Shown here: in pieces, positions 1 through 7,209 of the stretch
Layout: each line of letters starts with the position of its first letter
How positions within the stretch are numbered: position 1 is the stretch's first letter
Assembly: GCA_910586775.1 (NCBI GenBank)
Contig: CAJUJN010000080.1
Location: forward strand, 1 to 19,384
Direction of reading: 5' to 3'
Source: an uncultured Acetatifactor sp.
GTDB taxonomy: Bacteria > Bacillota > Clostridia > Lachnospirales > Lachnospiraceae
DNA: 19,384 bases
Notes under the pieces: model-generated
Databases searched by the model: none
The model's input: the letters and a program-made list of their open reading frames with translations, nothing else
What the model was told of the DNA's origin: nothing
Program-made: the position numbers and the translations under genes

Positions 1-2
1 CA

Positions 3-464
3 TTTGGCACCTGCAATGATACTGTGGTGGAATGTCTGAAGAAAGCCGGTCTGGTATACGGCAGAACGACTATTTCCAGCCATTCTTTCGATATTCCCGC
101 AGACTGGTTCCGGCTGCAGGCAACCTGTCATCACAACGATCCGGAGCTGATGCCCCTGGTGAGAAAATTTATAGAAGAAATGCCTGCCCGTGAGCCATGG
201 ATGTTTTATCTCTGGGGACACAGCTTTGAGTTTGAAACAGGGGATAACTGGGAAGTGATCGAAGAATTTGCAGCCTTTGCAGGGGGGCATGAGGATGTCT
301 GGTATGCTACGAATATCCAGATTCATGATTATGTTCAGGCATATTGGAGACTGGAATTTTCCGTGGACGGCAGACAGGTATACAATCCCACAGTGACAGA
401 GCTTTTTTTCGAAAAAGACGGGGAGATGTACAGCATTCTGCCGGGAGAGAAGAAGAACCTGTAA
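3..464 (+). CDS. Polysaccharide deacetylase family protein, 3' part only
   Basis: This is the C-terminal part of a gene that begins before the window: the reading frame is already open at base 3 and continues upstream of the first visible ATG (24). The protein starts with an FGTCND stretch and continues with ATCHHNDPELMPL, an LWGHSFEFE motif, a WYATN motif and a final NPTVTELFFE segment. From memory, this order is typical of the C-terminal half of clostridial NodB-type polysaccharide deacetylases, which remove N- or O-acetyl groups from cell-wall or other polysaccharides. The metal-binding Asp and His motifs would lie upstream and cannot be checked. The stop is TAA at 462-464. After it, CCTGGCA (from about 501) is matched by TGCCAGG (ending about 528); this may be a small hairpin, but no T-run follows. 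The substrate cannot be told from this fragment. Confidence 0.85.
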   Translation, partial: FGTCNDTVVECLKKAGLVYGRTTISSHSFDIPADWFRLQATCHHNDPELMPLVRKFIEEMPAREPWMFYLWGHSFEFETGDNWEVIEEFAAFAGGHEDVWYATNIQIHDYVQAYWRLEFSVDGRQVYNPTVTELFFEKDGEMYSILPGEKKNL

Positions 465-633
465 GCAGTTATTTTCCGACAATTTCTAAGATTATATTCC
501 TGGCAGGAAGCGGCCGGATGGTCATTTGCCAGGAGCGTTGCCGTGCTCATGGTATATACTTAAGTGAAGTATCATATTCAGGGCAGTGCTGGGGTACAGG
601 GATTTTATTTTATTATGAAAAGGAGAACAACGT

Positions 634-1131
634 ATGAACAAGAGCGCATTCTATCAATTATCTTATGGGGTATATGTAGTCAGTACCTGGGACAGGGGGA
701 GGGCCACCGGCTGCACGGCAAACAGTGCCATGCAGATTACCTCCAGTCCCGCAACCATTGCCGTAAGCATCAACCATGACAACTACACGAACCAGTGCAT
801 CCAGGACACCGGGAAGTTTGCCATTTCTATCCTGGGAGAGCATTCCAGCCCGGGCATCATCGGTACGTTCGGCTTCAAGAGCGGGAAGGATTGTGATAAA
901 TTTGACGAGGTGGAGCATACCGTAAAGGGATACCTGCCGGTGGTATCCGATGCCTGCGCCTATATTACCTGCGAGGTAGTGGATAAGATGGAGACATCCA
1001 CTCACACCGTATTTTTAGGCAGGGTGCTGGATGCGGATATCCTGAAGCAGGACGAGCCCATGACCTATTCGTACTACCATAATGTAATCAAGGGAAAAAG
1101 CCCGAAGAACGCACCCACTTATACTGCATAA
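634..1131 (+). CDS. Flavin reductase-like FMN-binding split-barrel protein
   Basis: A complete 165-residue protein with a good ribosome binding site (AAGGAG about 9 bases before ATG 634). The N-terminus (NKSAFYQLSYGVYVVST), SPATIAVSINHDNYT, FGFKSGKDCDKF, the THTVFLGRVLDADIL segment and the MTYSYYHNVIKGKSPKNAPTY ending (read in two parts) match the flavin reductase domain of clostridial NADH:rubredoxin oxidoreductase or high-molecular-weight rubredoxin. Such proteins bind FMN and pass electrons between pyridine nucleotide, flavin and rubredoxin, often in oxygen or NO defence. No rubredoxin (CxxC...CxxC) domain follows, so this is the stand-alone form; its partner is not in the window. The last codons and the stop lie inside a perfect inverted repeat (1123-1186). 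Family assignment is firm, the physiological partner is not. Confidence 0.9.
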   Translation: MNKSAFYQLSYGVYVVSTWDRGRATGCTANSAMQITSSPATIAVSINHDNYTNQCIQDTGKFAISILGEHSSPGIIGTFGFKSGKDCDKFDEVEHTVKGYLPVVSDACAYITCEVVDKMETSTHTVFLGRVLDADILKQDEPMTYSYYHNVIKGKSPKNAPTYTA

Positions 1132-1186
1132 CGCCAGAATTTACCGTACTGCACTGGTTAAACGCATATGGCTGGCGTTATGCAGT
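1123..1186 (+). other. Perfect 15-bp inverted repeat over the flavin reductase stop codon
   Basis: ACTGCATAACGCCAG at 1123-1137 is matched exactly by its reverse complement at 1172-1186, with 34 bases between. The TAA stop (1129-1131) is inside the left arm. No T-run follows on the plus strand, so a classical intrinsic terminator is not supported. It may be a 3' RNA-stability hairpin or part of a small repeat. The rest of the gene-free stretch 1132-1513 holds the palindromic repeat at 1230-1334 and, from about 1340 to 1510, nothing that I recognise. Confidence 0.6.
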
Positions 1187-1229
1187 CTGGTTACTCGGAA
1201 ATTATAACTGTTAAGCAGTATATATTGAG

Positions 1230-1334
1230 TAAGGAAGTGTCCGCAAATAACCGCTGCAAGCTCACAGCGAGTTTTATTGTATTTCCCGGTTTTTGCCTGT
1301 AAGCTGCAGCGGTTATCTTCCGGCAATTCTTAAG
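1230..1334 (-). repeat. Palindromic ~105-bp repeat, copy A (inverted relative to B and C)
   Basis: The reverse complement of this stretch matches the copies at 10726-10831 and 10898-11001 along its whole length. Read on the minus strand it begins near AATTGCCGG, then has the stem arm ATAACCGCTGCAGC, a conserved centre GGAAATACAATAAAA, the second arm TTGCAGCGGTTAT and the end GACACTTCCTTA. The outer ends are also near reverse complements of one another, so the whole unit can fold into a long hairpin. It contains no ORF. It lies between two convergent genes (flavin reductase and the unknown membrane-anchored protein). Confidence 0.85.
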
Positions 1335-1513
1335 GATCTGGGCAGATGGCACATCCCCGTAAATACCGGTCTGGCGGGCTGACGGGGGACTCTGCAAACT
1401 GGCGGGGCAGGGGAGTAGAAGGGAGAGGCGGGCCCATGACAAGGAGTCAGATACCGGTATGGAGCGACAGCAGCCCGAGAACCGTACAGGCTGCTGCCAT
1501 CTGCTAAAAACAA

Positions 1514-2518
1514 TCAATTCCACACCAGGTTCAGAGAGCGGGGATGCAGGCAGGTGTCTTCTGCTGCGATCATATATTCCAGAGATTCTGTTCCGCGGTC
1601 AAAGAGCGTGTGGGTAAATTCCCCGGTTCCCGCTTTGGACTGACGAAGGATCAGGTAGGAAACATCCGCCGGAATCTCCAGCCGGGGCGTCTCTTTTTGG
1701 ATCAGGAGCTCCAGCTCGTTACCGGACATGCTCTGCAGGACCTGATTTTCCCGGCTCATAAAAATAAGTTCCGTGTCTCCGGGGACATCTGCCGCAACAA
1801 TCCGAACGGTATAGCGATAACTTTCCGTTTCTTCCGTTCCGCCGAAGCTTTCGCTTCTGGACTGGGCGATGCTCTGAGACCAGGAGCCCCCGTTCAGGGA
1901 ATCCGAAGTAATTCCGCTTCCGGGCAGCAGATACAGGGTTCCGTCCGCCTGCTGGTAGACCGGATTGAAATAGTAGCTGCAGGGTCTGTCTGCAGGGACA
2001 TATACAGACGCTTCCATATGGTTTTCATTATCGGAAGCGGTAAAGTGCGCGTCGGTAAAAATATCGTCGCTTGTGCAGTAACCAGTGGAAACCTGTGATG
2101 TCTCGTCCTGAATCCGCAGGTTGTAGATGCCGAATCCTTCCAGTCCGGGAAAAGATACCGGTATACTGAGGTCGTCCTGGTTGAAGATGCCGTAAATCCG
2201 TTCAGGTTCCTGCTCTTTTATGACGATTTCTCCATGAATGCTGACATCTATCTCAGGCATGCCCGGTTCGATATAGTTTTCCGTGATAAATATGCCGGCC
2301 AGACGGTCTTCGCCTGTCTGGGATTCCGCCAGGGCGAGAGGGACATCTGCGCGGGCCAGGAGAACGCCGCACAGGAAGAGGAGCGCTGTGGCGGACAGGA
2401 TTGCGGCTGTTTTTTTGGTTTCCGGCGCTGCATTAACAGGTTCTGTTTCATATCTCTTTGCAGTCTCCGGAGTCGGTATTTCGTTATTATCCGGACGATT
2501 CGATGGTGTATTATTCAT
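1514..2518 (-). CDS. Unknown membrane-anchored protein with large extracellular domain
   Basis: No family recognised. From the ATG at 2518 the protein has 334 residues: a hydrophilic cytoplasmic tail of about 35 residues rich in Pro, Asn and Glu, one membrane helix (about residues 37-56) and a roughly 275-residue acidic outer domain containing few cysteines. The start is uncertain. The frame is open to an ATG at 2587 (357 residues), but that ATG lacks a Shine-Dalgarno sequence, while the one at 2518 has AGGT about 10 bases upstream. It is the third gene in a minus-strand row after the long membrane protein and the XRE regulator (46 bases from the XRE stop if the 2587 start is used, 115 bases otherwise), so it may be part of the same regulated unit. 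A type II single-pass topology (N-terminus inside) is inferred from the charges around the helix. Confidence 0.7.
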   Translation of the reverse strand: MNNTPSNRPDNNEIPTPETAKRYETEPVNAAPETKKTAAILSATALLFLCGVLLARADVPLALAESQTGEDRLAGIFITENYIEPGMPEIDVSIHGEIVIKEQEPERIYGIFNQDDLSIPVSFPGLEGFGIYNLRIQDETSQVSTGYCTSDDIFTDAHFTASDNENHMEASVYVPADRPCSYYFNPVYQQADGTLYLLPGSGITSDSLNGGSWSQSIAQSRSESFGGTEETESYRYTVRIVAADVPGDTELIFMSRENQVLQSMSGNELELLIQKETPRLEIPADVSYLILRQSKAGTGEFTHTLFDRGTESLEYMIAAEDTCLHPRSLNLVWN

Positions 2519-2592
2519 TTTTATGATGACCTGCTTTCTTTGTAAAATCATTGTTTTTGATACGGTTTTCATTGTTTCGGCAGCCATACGGA

Positions 2593-2620
2593 TTTATTCT
2601 TTCACGGGGCTGATACCCCG
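2593..2620. repeat. 28-bp motif with GGGG/CCCC hairpin, copy 1
   Basis: The stretch starts TTTATTCT and ends CGGGGCTGATACCCCG. It recurs at 7207-7234 with 26 of 28 bases identical. The end part forms a CGGGG/CCCCG stem with a short loop. Here it sits between the XRE stop codon and the 2587 ATG of the next minus-strand gene. Confidence 0.7.
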
Positions 2621-2633
2621 CGTTTTGAGTGTA

Positions 2634-2864
2634 TTATTCTGTATACTGTTCCTCGTCCAGACTGCCGTCGAATTTTAAAATATCGCCCACATCGCACTGC
2701 AGGTAGTAGCATATTTTATTGATGGTGCCGAAGCGCACGCCCTTTGCCCTGCCGCTGCGCAGGATGGACAGGTTTGCTTCCGTGATGTTCACCAGCCGGC
2801 ATAGCTCTTTGGAGGTCATGCGGCGTTCCTTCAGGATTTCATCCAGATAGATTCGTATTGCCAT
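2634..2864 (-). CDS. Small XRE-family (YozG-like) helix-turn-helix regulator
   Basis: A 76-residue protein that is almost only a Cro/XRE helix-turn-helix domain: IYLDEILKERRMTSKELCRL (first helices), then the recognition region ITEANLSILRSGRAKGVRF and a final helix TINKICYYLQCDVGDIL. The last part, a one-domain regulator ending in 'cDvGDIL.f', is typical of the YozG-like group, which from memory is usually encoded next to a DUF2975 membrane protein. Here the upstream neighbour is a 292-residue membrane protein with some DUF2975-like features. The ribosome binding site is strong (AGAAGG, 6 bases before the ATG). It likely represses its own neighbourhood; this is inferred from the family, not shown by the sequence. 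Confidence 0.9.
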   Translation of the reverse strand: MAIRIYLDEILKERRMTSKELCRLVNITEANLSILRSGRAKGVRFGTINKICYYLQCDVGDILKFDGSLDEEQYTE

Positions 2865-3044
2865 TTTACCTTCTTCCTTTATTGATACTCAAAGCCGAAA
2901 TCATTTGCCGATTCGGGAAACTGCCTGCAGCCTGTTTCAGGGGTATACCTGCCGGAAGCGGAAGCCCGGGCGCTGCCCCGGAATATGCTCATATGCTCAC
3001 CGGTATAATGGTGGCGGCTGAGGCGGAACCTGGACCGCCGGGAG

Positions 3045-3923
3045 TCAGATAAACATGTCGTTGTCTTCTTTCAGGCGCCTGCTCTCCAGGTAAAGAAGAC
3101 TCAGGAGCCGGATTCCCAGCACTACGATGATCTCTGTCAACGGAAAGACAATGATGTGGGAGCTGCTTAAAAGGAACCTGGAAAAGATAAGCTGCAGGAT
3201 ACTGATGCCCACATTGCTTATCAGAATCAGCATCAGAAGCCGTCCGCTTGCGATGCGCAGTCTTTCCAGTCTGGCGAGGGTATCCTGACTGAAGGCGGCC
3301 CGTTCAAAGCCGCGCAGGAAACCGGCACCCATACCCAGCAATGCCAGTTCCGCCATTTTGGGCAGCAGTCTGCAAATAGCCTGCAGAATCAGGAAAAAGG
3401 TGCTGATATTCAGTTCCAGAGCGCTGGCGCCGGAATTGTTTTCGGTCAGGGCCTGACAGGATGCAATAAATTCGGCACCGCCCTGCAGCAGGGTTCCGAT
3501 TGCCAGAACAAGGATATATGCATACAGAAGAAATCTGAAACCGGACATCAGATTACGGTATTCCGCTTTTTCGTAACGGATTATGCAGCGCAGCAGAATC
3601 CAGGTCAGCAGGAGGCTGTAGAGGACCGTCCCCAGGAGATATCCGGAAAAATCACCCATGGGTAAAGGTGACAGGTATACGTTCAGATAAGAAGGGTTGA
3701 TATAAAACCACATGCTGACATAGAGCATCAGTGACAGAGCTGCCAGCAGGATGTCGGCTTTACAGCTGCGGCGGCGGATGTACAGGATGGCTGCCGCTGC
3801 CAGAGGAATTGCGCCGATGAGAAGAAACAGGATCCATGCCGCCGCATTGCCGACGGAGCCGGACAGGGAGAGCCTGCGCAGCGCAGTTCCCAGCTGTGCC
3901 CAGGGAAATGTGATGTATTTCAT
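3045..3923 (-). CDS. Polytopic membrane protein, possible long DUF2975 relative
   Basis: A 292-residue protein with about seven hydrophobic segments (roughly residues 27-49, 58-76, 93-113, 131-148, 172-202, 228-248 and 257-279). The later part, AFSQDTLARLERLRIASGRLL followed by two membrane spans and the charged end RRLKEDNDMFI, resembles the second half of DUF2975 proteins ('pFs..n..rLr.ig..ll' and a final 'L..dndl.I'). Typical DUF2975 proteins are about half as long, so either this is an extended relative or the likeness is only local. An XRE regulator follows on the same strand after 180 bases, which is the usual DUF2975 partner and supports the call. It has a perfect AAGGAGG ribosome binding site and a strong promoter (3967-3995). 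The biochemical role of the family is unknown. Confidence 0.7.
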   Translation of the reverse strand: MKYITFPWAQLGTALRRLSLSGSVGNAAAWILFLLIGAIPLAAAAILYIRRRSCKADILLAALSLMLYVSMWFYINPSYLNVYLSPLPMGDFSGYLLGTVLYSLLLTWILLRCIIRYEKAEYRNLMSGFRFLLYAYILVLAIGTLLQGGAEFIASCQALTENNSGASALELNISTFFLILQAICRLLPKMAELALLGMGAGFLRGFERAAFSQDTLARLERLRIASGRLLMLILISNVGISILQLIFSRFLLSSSHIIVFPLTEIIVVLGIRLLSLLYLESRRLKEDNDMFI

Positions 3924-3966
3924 ATTGCCTCCTTCAGAATTATTGTTTTACGATAATTTCGAGCTT

Positions 3967-3995
3967 ATGATAACATGATAATTATTGTTTGTCAA
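3967..3995 (-). promoter_or_regulatory. Sigma-A promoter of the membrane protein/XRE unit, with TTATCAT repeats
   Basis: On the minus strand TTGACA (3995-3990) is followed after exactly 17 bases by TATCAT (3972-3967), 44 bases before the ATG at 3923. The spacer and the -10 region contain the direct repeat TTATCAT-G-TTATCAT (3980-3966). Such repeats over a -10 box are a plausible operator for the neighbouring XRE regulator. The plus-strand stretch 3996-4130 shows no gene that I can support. Confidence 0.75.
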
Positions 3996-4124
3996 TCATT
4001 TTTTGGGATATCGCACCAAACGAAGCAAAGCCGGGGCAGACACTTTTCTTATTCCGAGAAAACAGAATGGTTTATGCAAAATGAAATCGAGGGGATTGCG
4101 CCGAGAAATAAAATGAATAAGCAG

Positions 4125-4218
4125 AAAAAAGACCTGCCGGAAAACAGCATTCCCACACGATAAACGTCAGTAATGATACGGCGCGGTATAGTTGTGAGAA
4201 AGCGACTGCTTTCCGGCA
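4125..4218 (-). terminator. Terminator-like structure after the SPFH/RHH pair
   Basis: CTGCTTTCCGGCA (4206-4218) and TGCCGGAAAACAG (4135-4147) are reverse complements over 12 of 13 bases, the remaining pair being G-T. Read on the minus strand, the second arm is followed within a few bases by TCTTTTTT (T-run at 4130-4125). The 58-base loop is long for an intrinsic terminator. A small GAAAGC/GCTTTC hairpin near 4200-4215 competes with it. Confidence 0.5.
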
Positions 4219-4223
4219 ATTTG

Positions 4224-4421
4224 TTACAAATCCAGCTTCGGCGGAACATCCAGTTCATCCGGGACATATTTTCCGTTTTTCCTGCGCTGCCTGACGCATT
4301 CCGTCAGAAGATACTCAATCTGGCCGTTGACTGAACGGAAATCGTCTTCCGCCCAGGCGGCGATGGCATCATACAGCTTTGGGGACAGCCTCAAGGGCAC
4401 CTGTTTCTTGCTATCAGCCAT
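4224..4421 (-). CDS. Ribbon-helix-helix (Arc-like) DNA-binding protein
   Basis: A 65-residue protein. QVPLRL (residues 7-12) fits the beta strand that enters the DNA major groove, followed by helix 1 (PKLYDAIAAWAEDDF) and helix 2 (VNGQIEYLLTECVRQRR), the ribbon-helix-helix plan of the Arc/MetJ superfamily. The 'WAedDfRSvNgQIEyLL' stretch is, from memory, characteristic of the small proteins encoded beside SPFH/band 7 genes in Firmicutes and Actinobacteria. The start codon lies one base after the stop of the SPFH gene, so the two are almost certainly co-transcribed and translationally coupled. It probably autoregulates the operon through the repeats at the promoter (5603-5632); this is inferred. 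Confidence 0.85.
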   Translation of the reverse strand: MADSKKQVPLRLSPKLYDAIAAWAEDDFRSVNGQIEYLLTECVRQRRKNGKYVPDELDVPPKLDL

Positions 4422-4422
4422 A

Positions 4423-5460
4423 TTAATATAAACTCCCTGAATTGACTACGGGCTGTGCGTCATGGTTTCCGCATAATACCACAAGCAGGTTGGAGACCAT
4501 GGCAGCCTTCCGTTCTTCATCCAACTGTACCACATCGTTCTGGTTCAGGCGTTCCAAGGCCATTTCCACCATGCCCACCGCGCCGTCCACAATCATCTTG
4601 CGGGCGTCAATGATGGCGGAAGCTTGCTGGCGCTGCAGCATGACCGCGGCGATTTCCGGGGCGTAGGCAAGGTAGGTGATCCTGGCCTCCACGATTTCGA
4701 TTCCGGCTTCCTTTACACGGGTCTGGATTTCATCTTTGATCCGCAGGGCGACTACCTCGCTGGAACCACGTAGGCTTCCCTCATCCGCAACGCCGTCCCC
4801 TGTGGTGTCCACATTTGCCGCCACATCGTAAGGATAGATGCGGACCACATGGCGCAGGGCGCTGTCACACTGGAGGGACAGGAATTCCTTGTAATTGTCC
4901 ACATTGAAAACCGCTTTTGCCGTATCCACAATCCGCCAGGTGACGGCGATGCCGATTTCCACGGGGTTGCCCAGGCAGTCGTTTATTTTCTGGCGGCTGT
5001 TGTTGAGCGTCATGATTTTCAGGGAAAGCTTCTTGCTGCCGTAGTCGCTGGTCATCGCATTGGCGCTCTGGACGCCGTTGACAAGGGCTGTCAGCCCGGT
5101 GCCGGGTTCCGACACATCCCCGCTCTGGCTCAGTCTGGTCCTGGCGGCCGGGTTCACGCCCACGCAGAAGGGATTGACGTAGTAGAAGCCGTTTTCTTTT
5201 AATGTGCCCACATACTTTCCGAACAGGGTCAGCACCAGGGCTTCCTGGGGCTTTAACACCTTCAGGCCAAGGAGGAAGATCCACCCGAAGGCGACGATCA
5301 GGATGCCGATCACAAGCCCTGCAATGTTCATGGCGCCGGGAGCCTGGTCCAGGCTGATGCCGGAGAGGATGATCATGGCTATGCCGATGATATAAACCAG
5401 AAGGATCAGCAGCAGTACGGACATACCGTTCTTTTTTCCGTTTAATACTTTTTCGTTCAT
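4423..5460 (-). CDS. SPFH (band 7/prohibitin) domain membrane protein
   Basis: A 345-residue protein with two N-terminal membrane helices (about residues 13-33 and 43-66), then LGLKVLKPQEALVLTLFGKY and ENGFYYVNPF, the typical opening of an SPFH domain. The core follows with NDCLGNPVEIGIAVTWRI, a FLSLQCDSALRHVV segment and KDEIQTRVKEAGIEIVEARI, then a helical AAVMLQRQQASAIIDARKMIV region. The family forms large ring or cage assemblies at membrane microdomains and often supports membrane protease or stress functions. The ribosome binding site is GAGG, 8 bases before the ATG. It is the first gene of a two-gene operon with a ribbon-helix-helix regulator. The partner protein it scaffolds is not in the window. 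Confidence 0.92.
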   Translation of the reverse strand: MNEKVLNGKKNGMSVLLLILLVYIIGIAMIILSGISLDQAPGAMNIAGLVIGILIVAFGWIFLLGLKVLKPQEALVLTLFGKYVGTLKENGFYYVNPFCVGVNPAARTRLSQSGDVSEPGTGLTALVNGVQSANAMTSDYGSKKLSLKIMTLNNSRQKINDCLGNPVEIGIAVTWRIVDTAKAVFNVDNYKEFLSLQCDSALRHVVRIYPYDVAANVDTTGDGVADEGSLRGSSEVVALRIKDEIQTRVKEAGIEIVEARITYLAYAPEIAAVMLQRQQASAIIDARKMIVDGAVGMVEMALERLNQNDVVQLDEERKAAMVSNLLVVLCGNHDAQPVVNSGSLY

Positions 5461-5602
5461 AGAGAATGCCTCGCTTTCTTATGTCTGTGACTGTGATAGG
5501 AAACGGCAGTTTTGCCTGTGCCCGGGTGTGCTGCACATATCGTGCGCATGACGGCATTTCGGAATTCGGGTACAGGTAGCAAAGTCGTTTGCTATGATTT
5601 TG

Positions 5603-5642
5603 TTGATATTAAAATGATATCATATTGATTTTGTATTTGCAA
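5603..5642 (-). promoter_or_regulatory. Promoter and phased repeat operator of the SPFH/RHH operon
   Basis: On the minus strand TTGCAA (5642-5637) is followed after 17 bases by TATCAT (5619-5614). On the plus strand the -10 region carries three related units, TTGATATT (5603), ATGATATC (5614) and ATTGATTT (5624), about 10-11 bases apart, that is on the same face of the helix. Phased short repeats over the -10 box fit cooperative binding of ribbon-helix-helix dimers. Confidence 0.65.
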
Positions 5643-5711
5643 GTGCTTTTTGAAAAAGATTCTGCTATAGGCCACATAATTTGGAAAGGGAACGGGCGGC
5701 GGTAGTACGGA

Positions 5712-6245
5712 TTAGTCCGTCCCTGAATTTGCGGCAGACATTTCCGTGGAAGCCTTCTTCCTGAGCTTCTCCAGTTTATTCCGTTCCCGCAGCTCCGTGA
5801 AAAAGAGTTTCAGCAGATCCGAGCATTCCTGCTCCAGGATGCCCCTGGTCACTTCGGCCTGATGGTTGAAACGGGCATCTTCCAGAATGTTCAGCAGGGA
5901 GCCGCCGCATCCTGCTTTGGGATTCATGCAGCCCATGACAACTTCCGGGATGCGCGCCTGGATGATGGCGCCGGCGCACATCTGGCAGGGCTCCAAGGTG
6001 ATATAGATGGTGCATTCTTCCAGACGCCAGTCGCCTATGATCTTGCTGGCTTTTCGGATGGCGGTGATTTCAGCGTGAGCCAGGGTGTTTTTGTCCGTGT
6101 TGCGCCGGTTGTAGCCCCTGCCGATGATCTTTCCCTGGTGGACGATGACGCAGCCGATGGGGACTTCGCCCAGGGCGTAAGCTTTTTTCGCCTGCTTCAG
6201 GGCTTCCTTCATATATTTTTCGTGGATGTTGGTTATGGCGGTCAT
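5712..6245 (-). CDS. tadA: tRNA-specific adenosine deaminase (A34 to I34)
   Basis: TadA converts adenosine 34 of tRNA-Arg(ACG) to inosine so that one tRNA reads several codons. The 177-residue protein has the cytidine/deoxycytidylate deaminase zinc motifs HAE (57-59, with E59 as proton shuttle) and PCQMC (86-90, zinc ligands C87 and C90), plus the typical openings MKEALKQAKKAYALGEVPIG and VVMGCMNPKAGCGGSLLNIL. The frame is open to 6290, but the ATG at 6245 has AGGAAAGG just upstream, so it is chosen as the start. The C-terminal tail (about 25 residues after the last helix) is Lys-rich and variable, as usual. It appears to be a single-gene transcript; no SRP RNA or dnaX lies next to it here. 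Confidence 0.96.
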   Translation of the reverse strand: MTAITNIHEKYMKEALKQAKKAYALGEVPIGCVIVHQGKIIGRGYNRRNTDKNTLAHAEITAIRKASKIIGDWRLEECTIYITLEPCQMCAGAIIQARIPEVVMGCMNPKAGCGGSLLNILEDARFNHQAEVTRGILEQECSDLLKLFFTELRERNKLEKLRKKASTEMSAANSGTD

Positions 6246-6348
6246 GATGTTTTTCCTTTCCTGGTGCGGGTTGCCGTGTCTGCGGCGCATTTTTTGCTGA
6301 TGTACATGGGTTGGGGCGTATTGCGTGAAATGTCCGGAAATTTGTCAA

Positions 6349-6379
6349 GGGGGATTTCACCCAAAAGATGAAATCCCCC
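6349..6379. other. Perfect 11-bp hairpin upstream of tadA
   Basis: GGGGGATTTCA (6349-6359) and TGAAATCCCCC (6369-6379) pair exactly around a 9-base loop. On the minus strand the right-hand end abuts a TTGACA hexamer (6348-6343) that could be a -35 box for tadA, but no convincing -10 box follows at 16-19 bases. Neither strand has a T-run next to the hairpin, so a terminator is not well supported. Confidence 0.5.
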
Positions 6380-6802
6380 GATAAACTGCAATTTTGCCGG
6401 GATATTTATTTTGTACCCGGGGCATTATATCACATCCAATCAGGAAAAACAATCTGCATTTTACTCCGTTCCGACTATCAGAACCGTCTGCATTTCTGCC
6501 TCTGCCGTTTCGCTGCCGGAAATGTGAAAAATGATAAGTTGGTGGTTGTAATCAGGATGCAGGAATGGTAATATTTCTTATAGAAACAGATAATGTGGAT
6601 ATGGTATTTACAGAGTGTGCGTGTCTGTAAACAGAGATTCTCTGGGAACTGACGTTCACCCTGGAGCAAAGCCATTTAAATTTCGGGGAAAAATTGTTAT
6701 GATAAGCTATGATATCCCGCCGAATCCGATTATCAGAAGGATAACTTAGAAGGCGGGTTCAACATATTGTGCAAAGAGATGATTTAAGAAGGAGGCGCCA
6801 TT
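6380..6802. other. Gene-free stretch before rhaM, with possible leader structure
   Basis: No coding sequence is supported between the tadA hairpin and rhaM; the short frames here have no ribosome binding sites or recognisable content. Near the rhaM end, CCCGCC (about 6717-6722) can pair with GGCGGG (6752-6757), enclosing a smaller TTATC/GATAA hairpin (6730-6744), which might be a structured 5' leader. A TATGAT hexamer lies just before it (near 6709) but has no good -35 box. Confidence 0.35.
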
Positions 6803-7114
6803 ATGGTAAAAGGATTTAAAATGAAACTGTACCCCGGTCAGGAAGCGGAGTACGAGAAGCGGCACAACGAGCTCTGGCCCGAGATGCAGGACATGATCCA
6901 TGAGCACGGCGGGAAGAATTACACCATCTTCCTGGACAGAGAGACTCTGACGCTGTTCGGCTATATCGAGATTGAGGATGAGGAACTGTGGGCAAGAGGG
7001 GCTGATACGGCCGTCAACCGCAAGTGGTGGGATTTCATGGCTGATATCATGGAGACCAATCCGGATAACAGTCCTGTGAGCATTGATTTGCAGACGGTAT
7101 TTCATTTAGACTGA
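6803..7114 (+). CDS. rhaM: L-rhamnose mutarotase
   Basis: RhaM interconverts the alpha and beta anomers of L-rhamnose, supplying the form used by rhamnose isomerase. The 103-residue protein has the family length. It shows MKLYPGQEAEYEKRHNELWP with the His (H21) that matches the catalytic H22 of the E. coli enzyme, then FGYIEIEDEELW, the RKWWDFMADIM stretch and the very conserved NPDNSPVS near the C-terminus. The ribosome binding site is AGAAGGAGG, 8-9 bases before the ATG. It stands alone: no rhamnose isomerase, kinase or aldolase is nearby, and a strong terminator follows at once, so it forms a one-gene transcript. Confidence 0.96.
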   Translation: MVKGFKMKLYPGQEAEYEKRHNELWPEMQDMIHEHGGKNYTIFLDRETLTLFGYIEIEDEELWARGADTAVNRKWWDFMADIMETNPDNSPVSIDLQTVFHLD

Positions 7115-7142
7115 CGGCCTGCCATGGGATTGGCAGGGATGG

Positions 7143-7209
7143 AAAACAAAAACAGGCCTCCGCGGGTACGGCTGAATACGCCGTACTGCTGCGGAGGCTG
7201 TTTTGTTTT
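7143..7209. terminator. Bidirectional intrinsic terminator between rhaM and the dehydrogenase
   Basis: A long two-part stem: CAGGCCTCCGC pairs with GCGGAGGCTG (one bulged G), and inside it GTACGGC pairs with GCCGTAC around a 7-base loop. The plus strand then has TTTTGTTTTATT; the minus strand has TTTTTGTTTTCC after the other arm. It can therefore end both convergent transcripts. Confidence 0.92.

Noticed and set aside
6716..6757. Known riboswitch before rhaM
   Set aside because: A nested hairpin can be drawn, but no known riboswitch core was recognised, and RhaM is not a usual riboswitch target.
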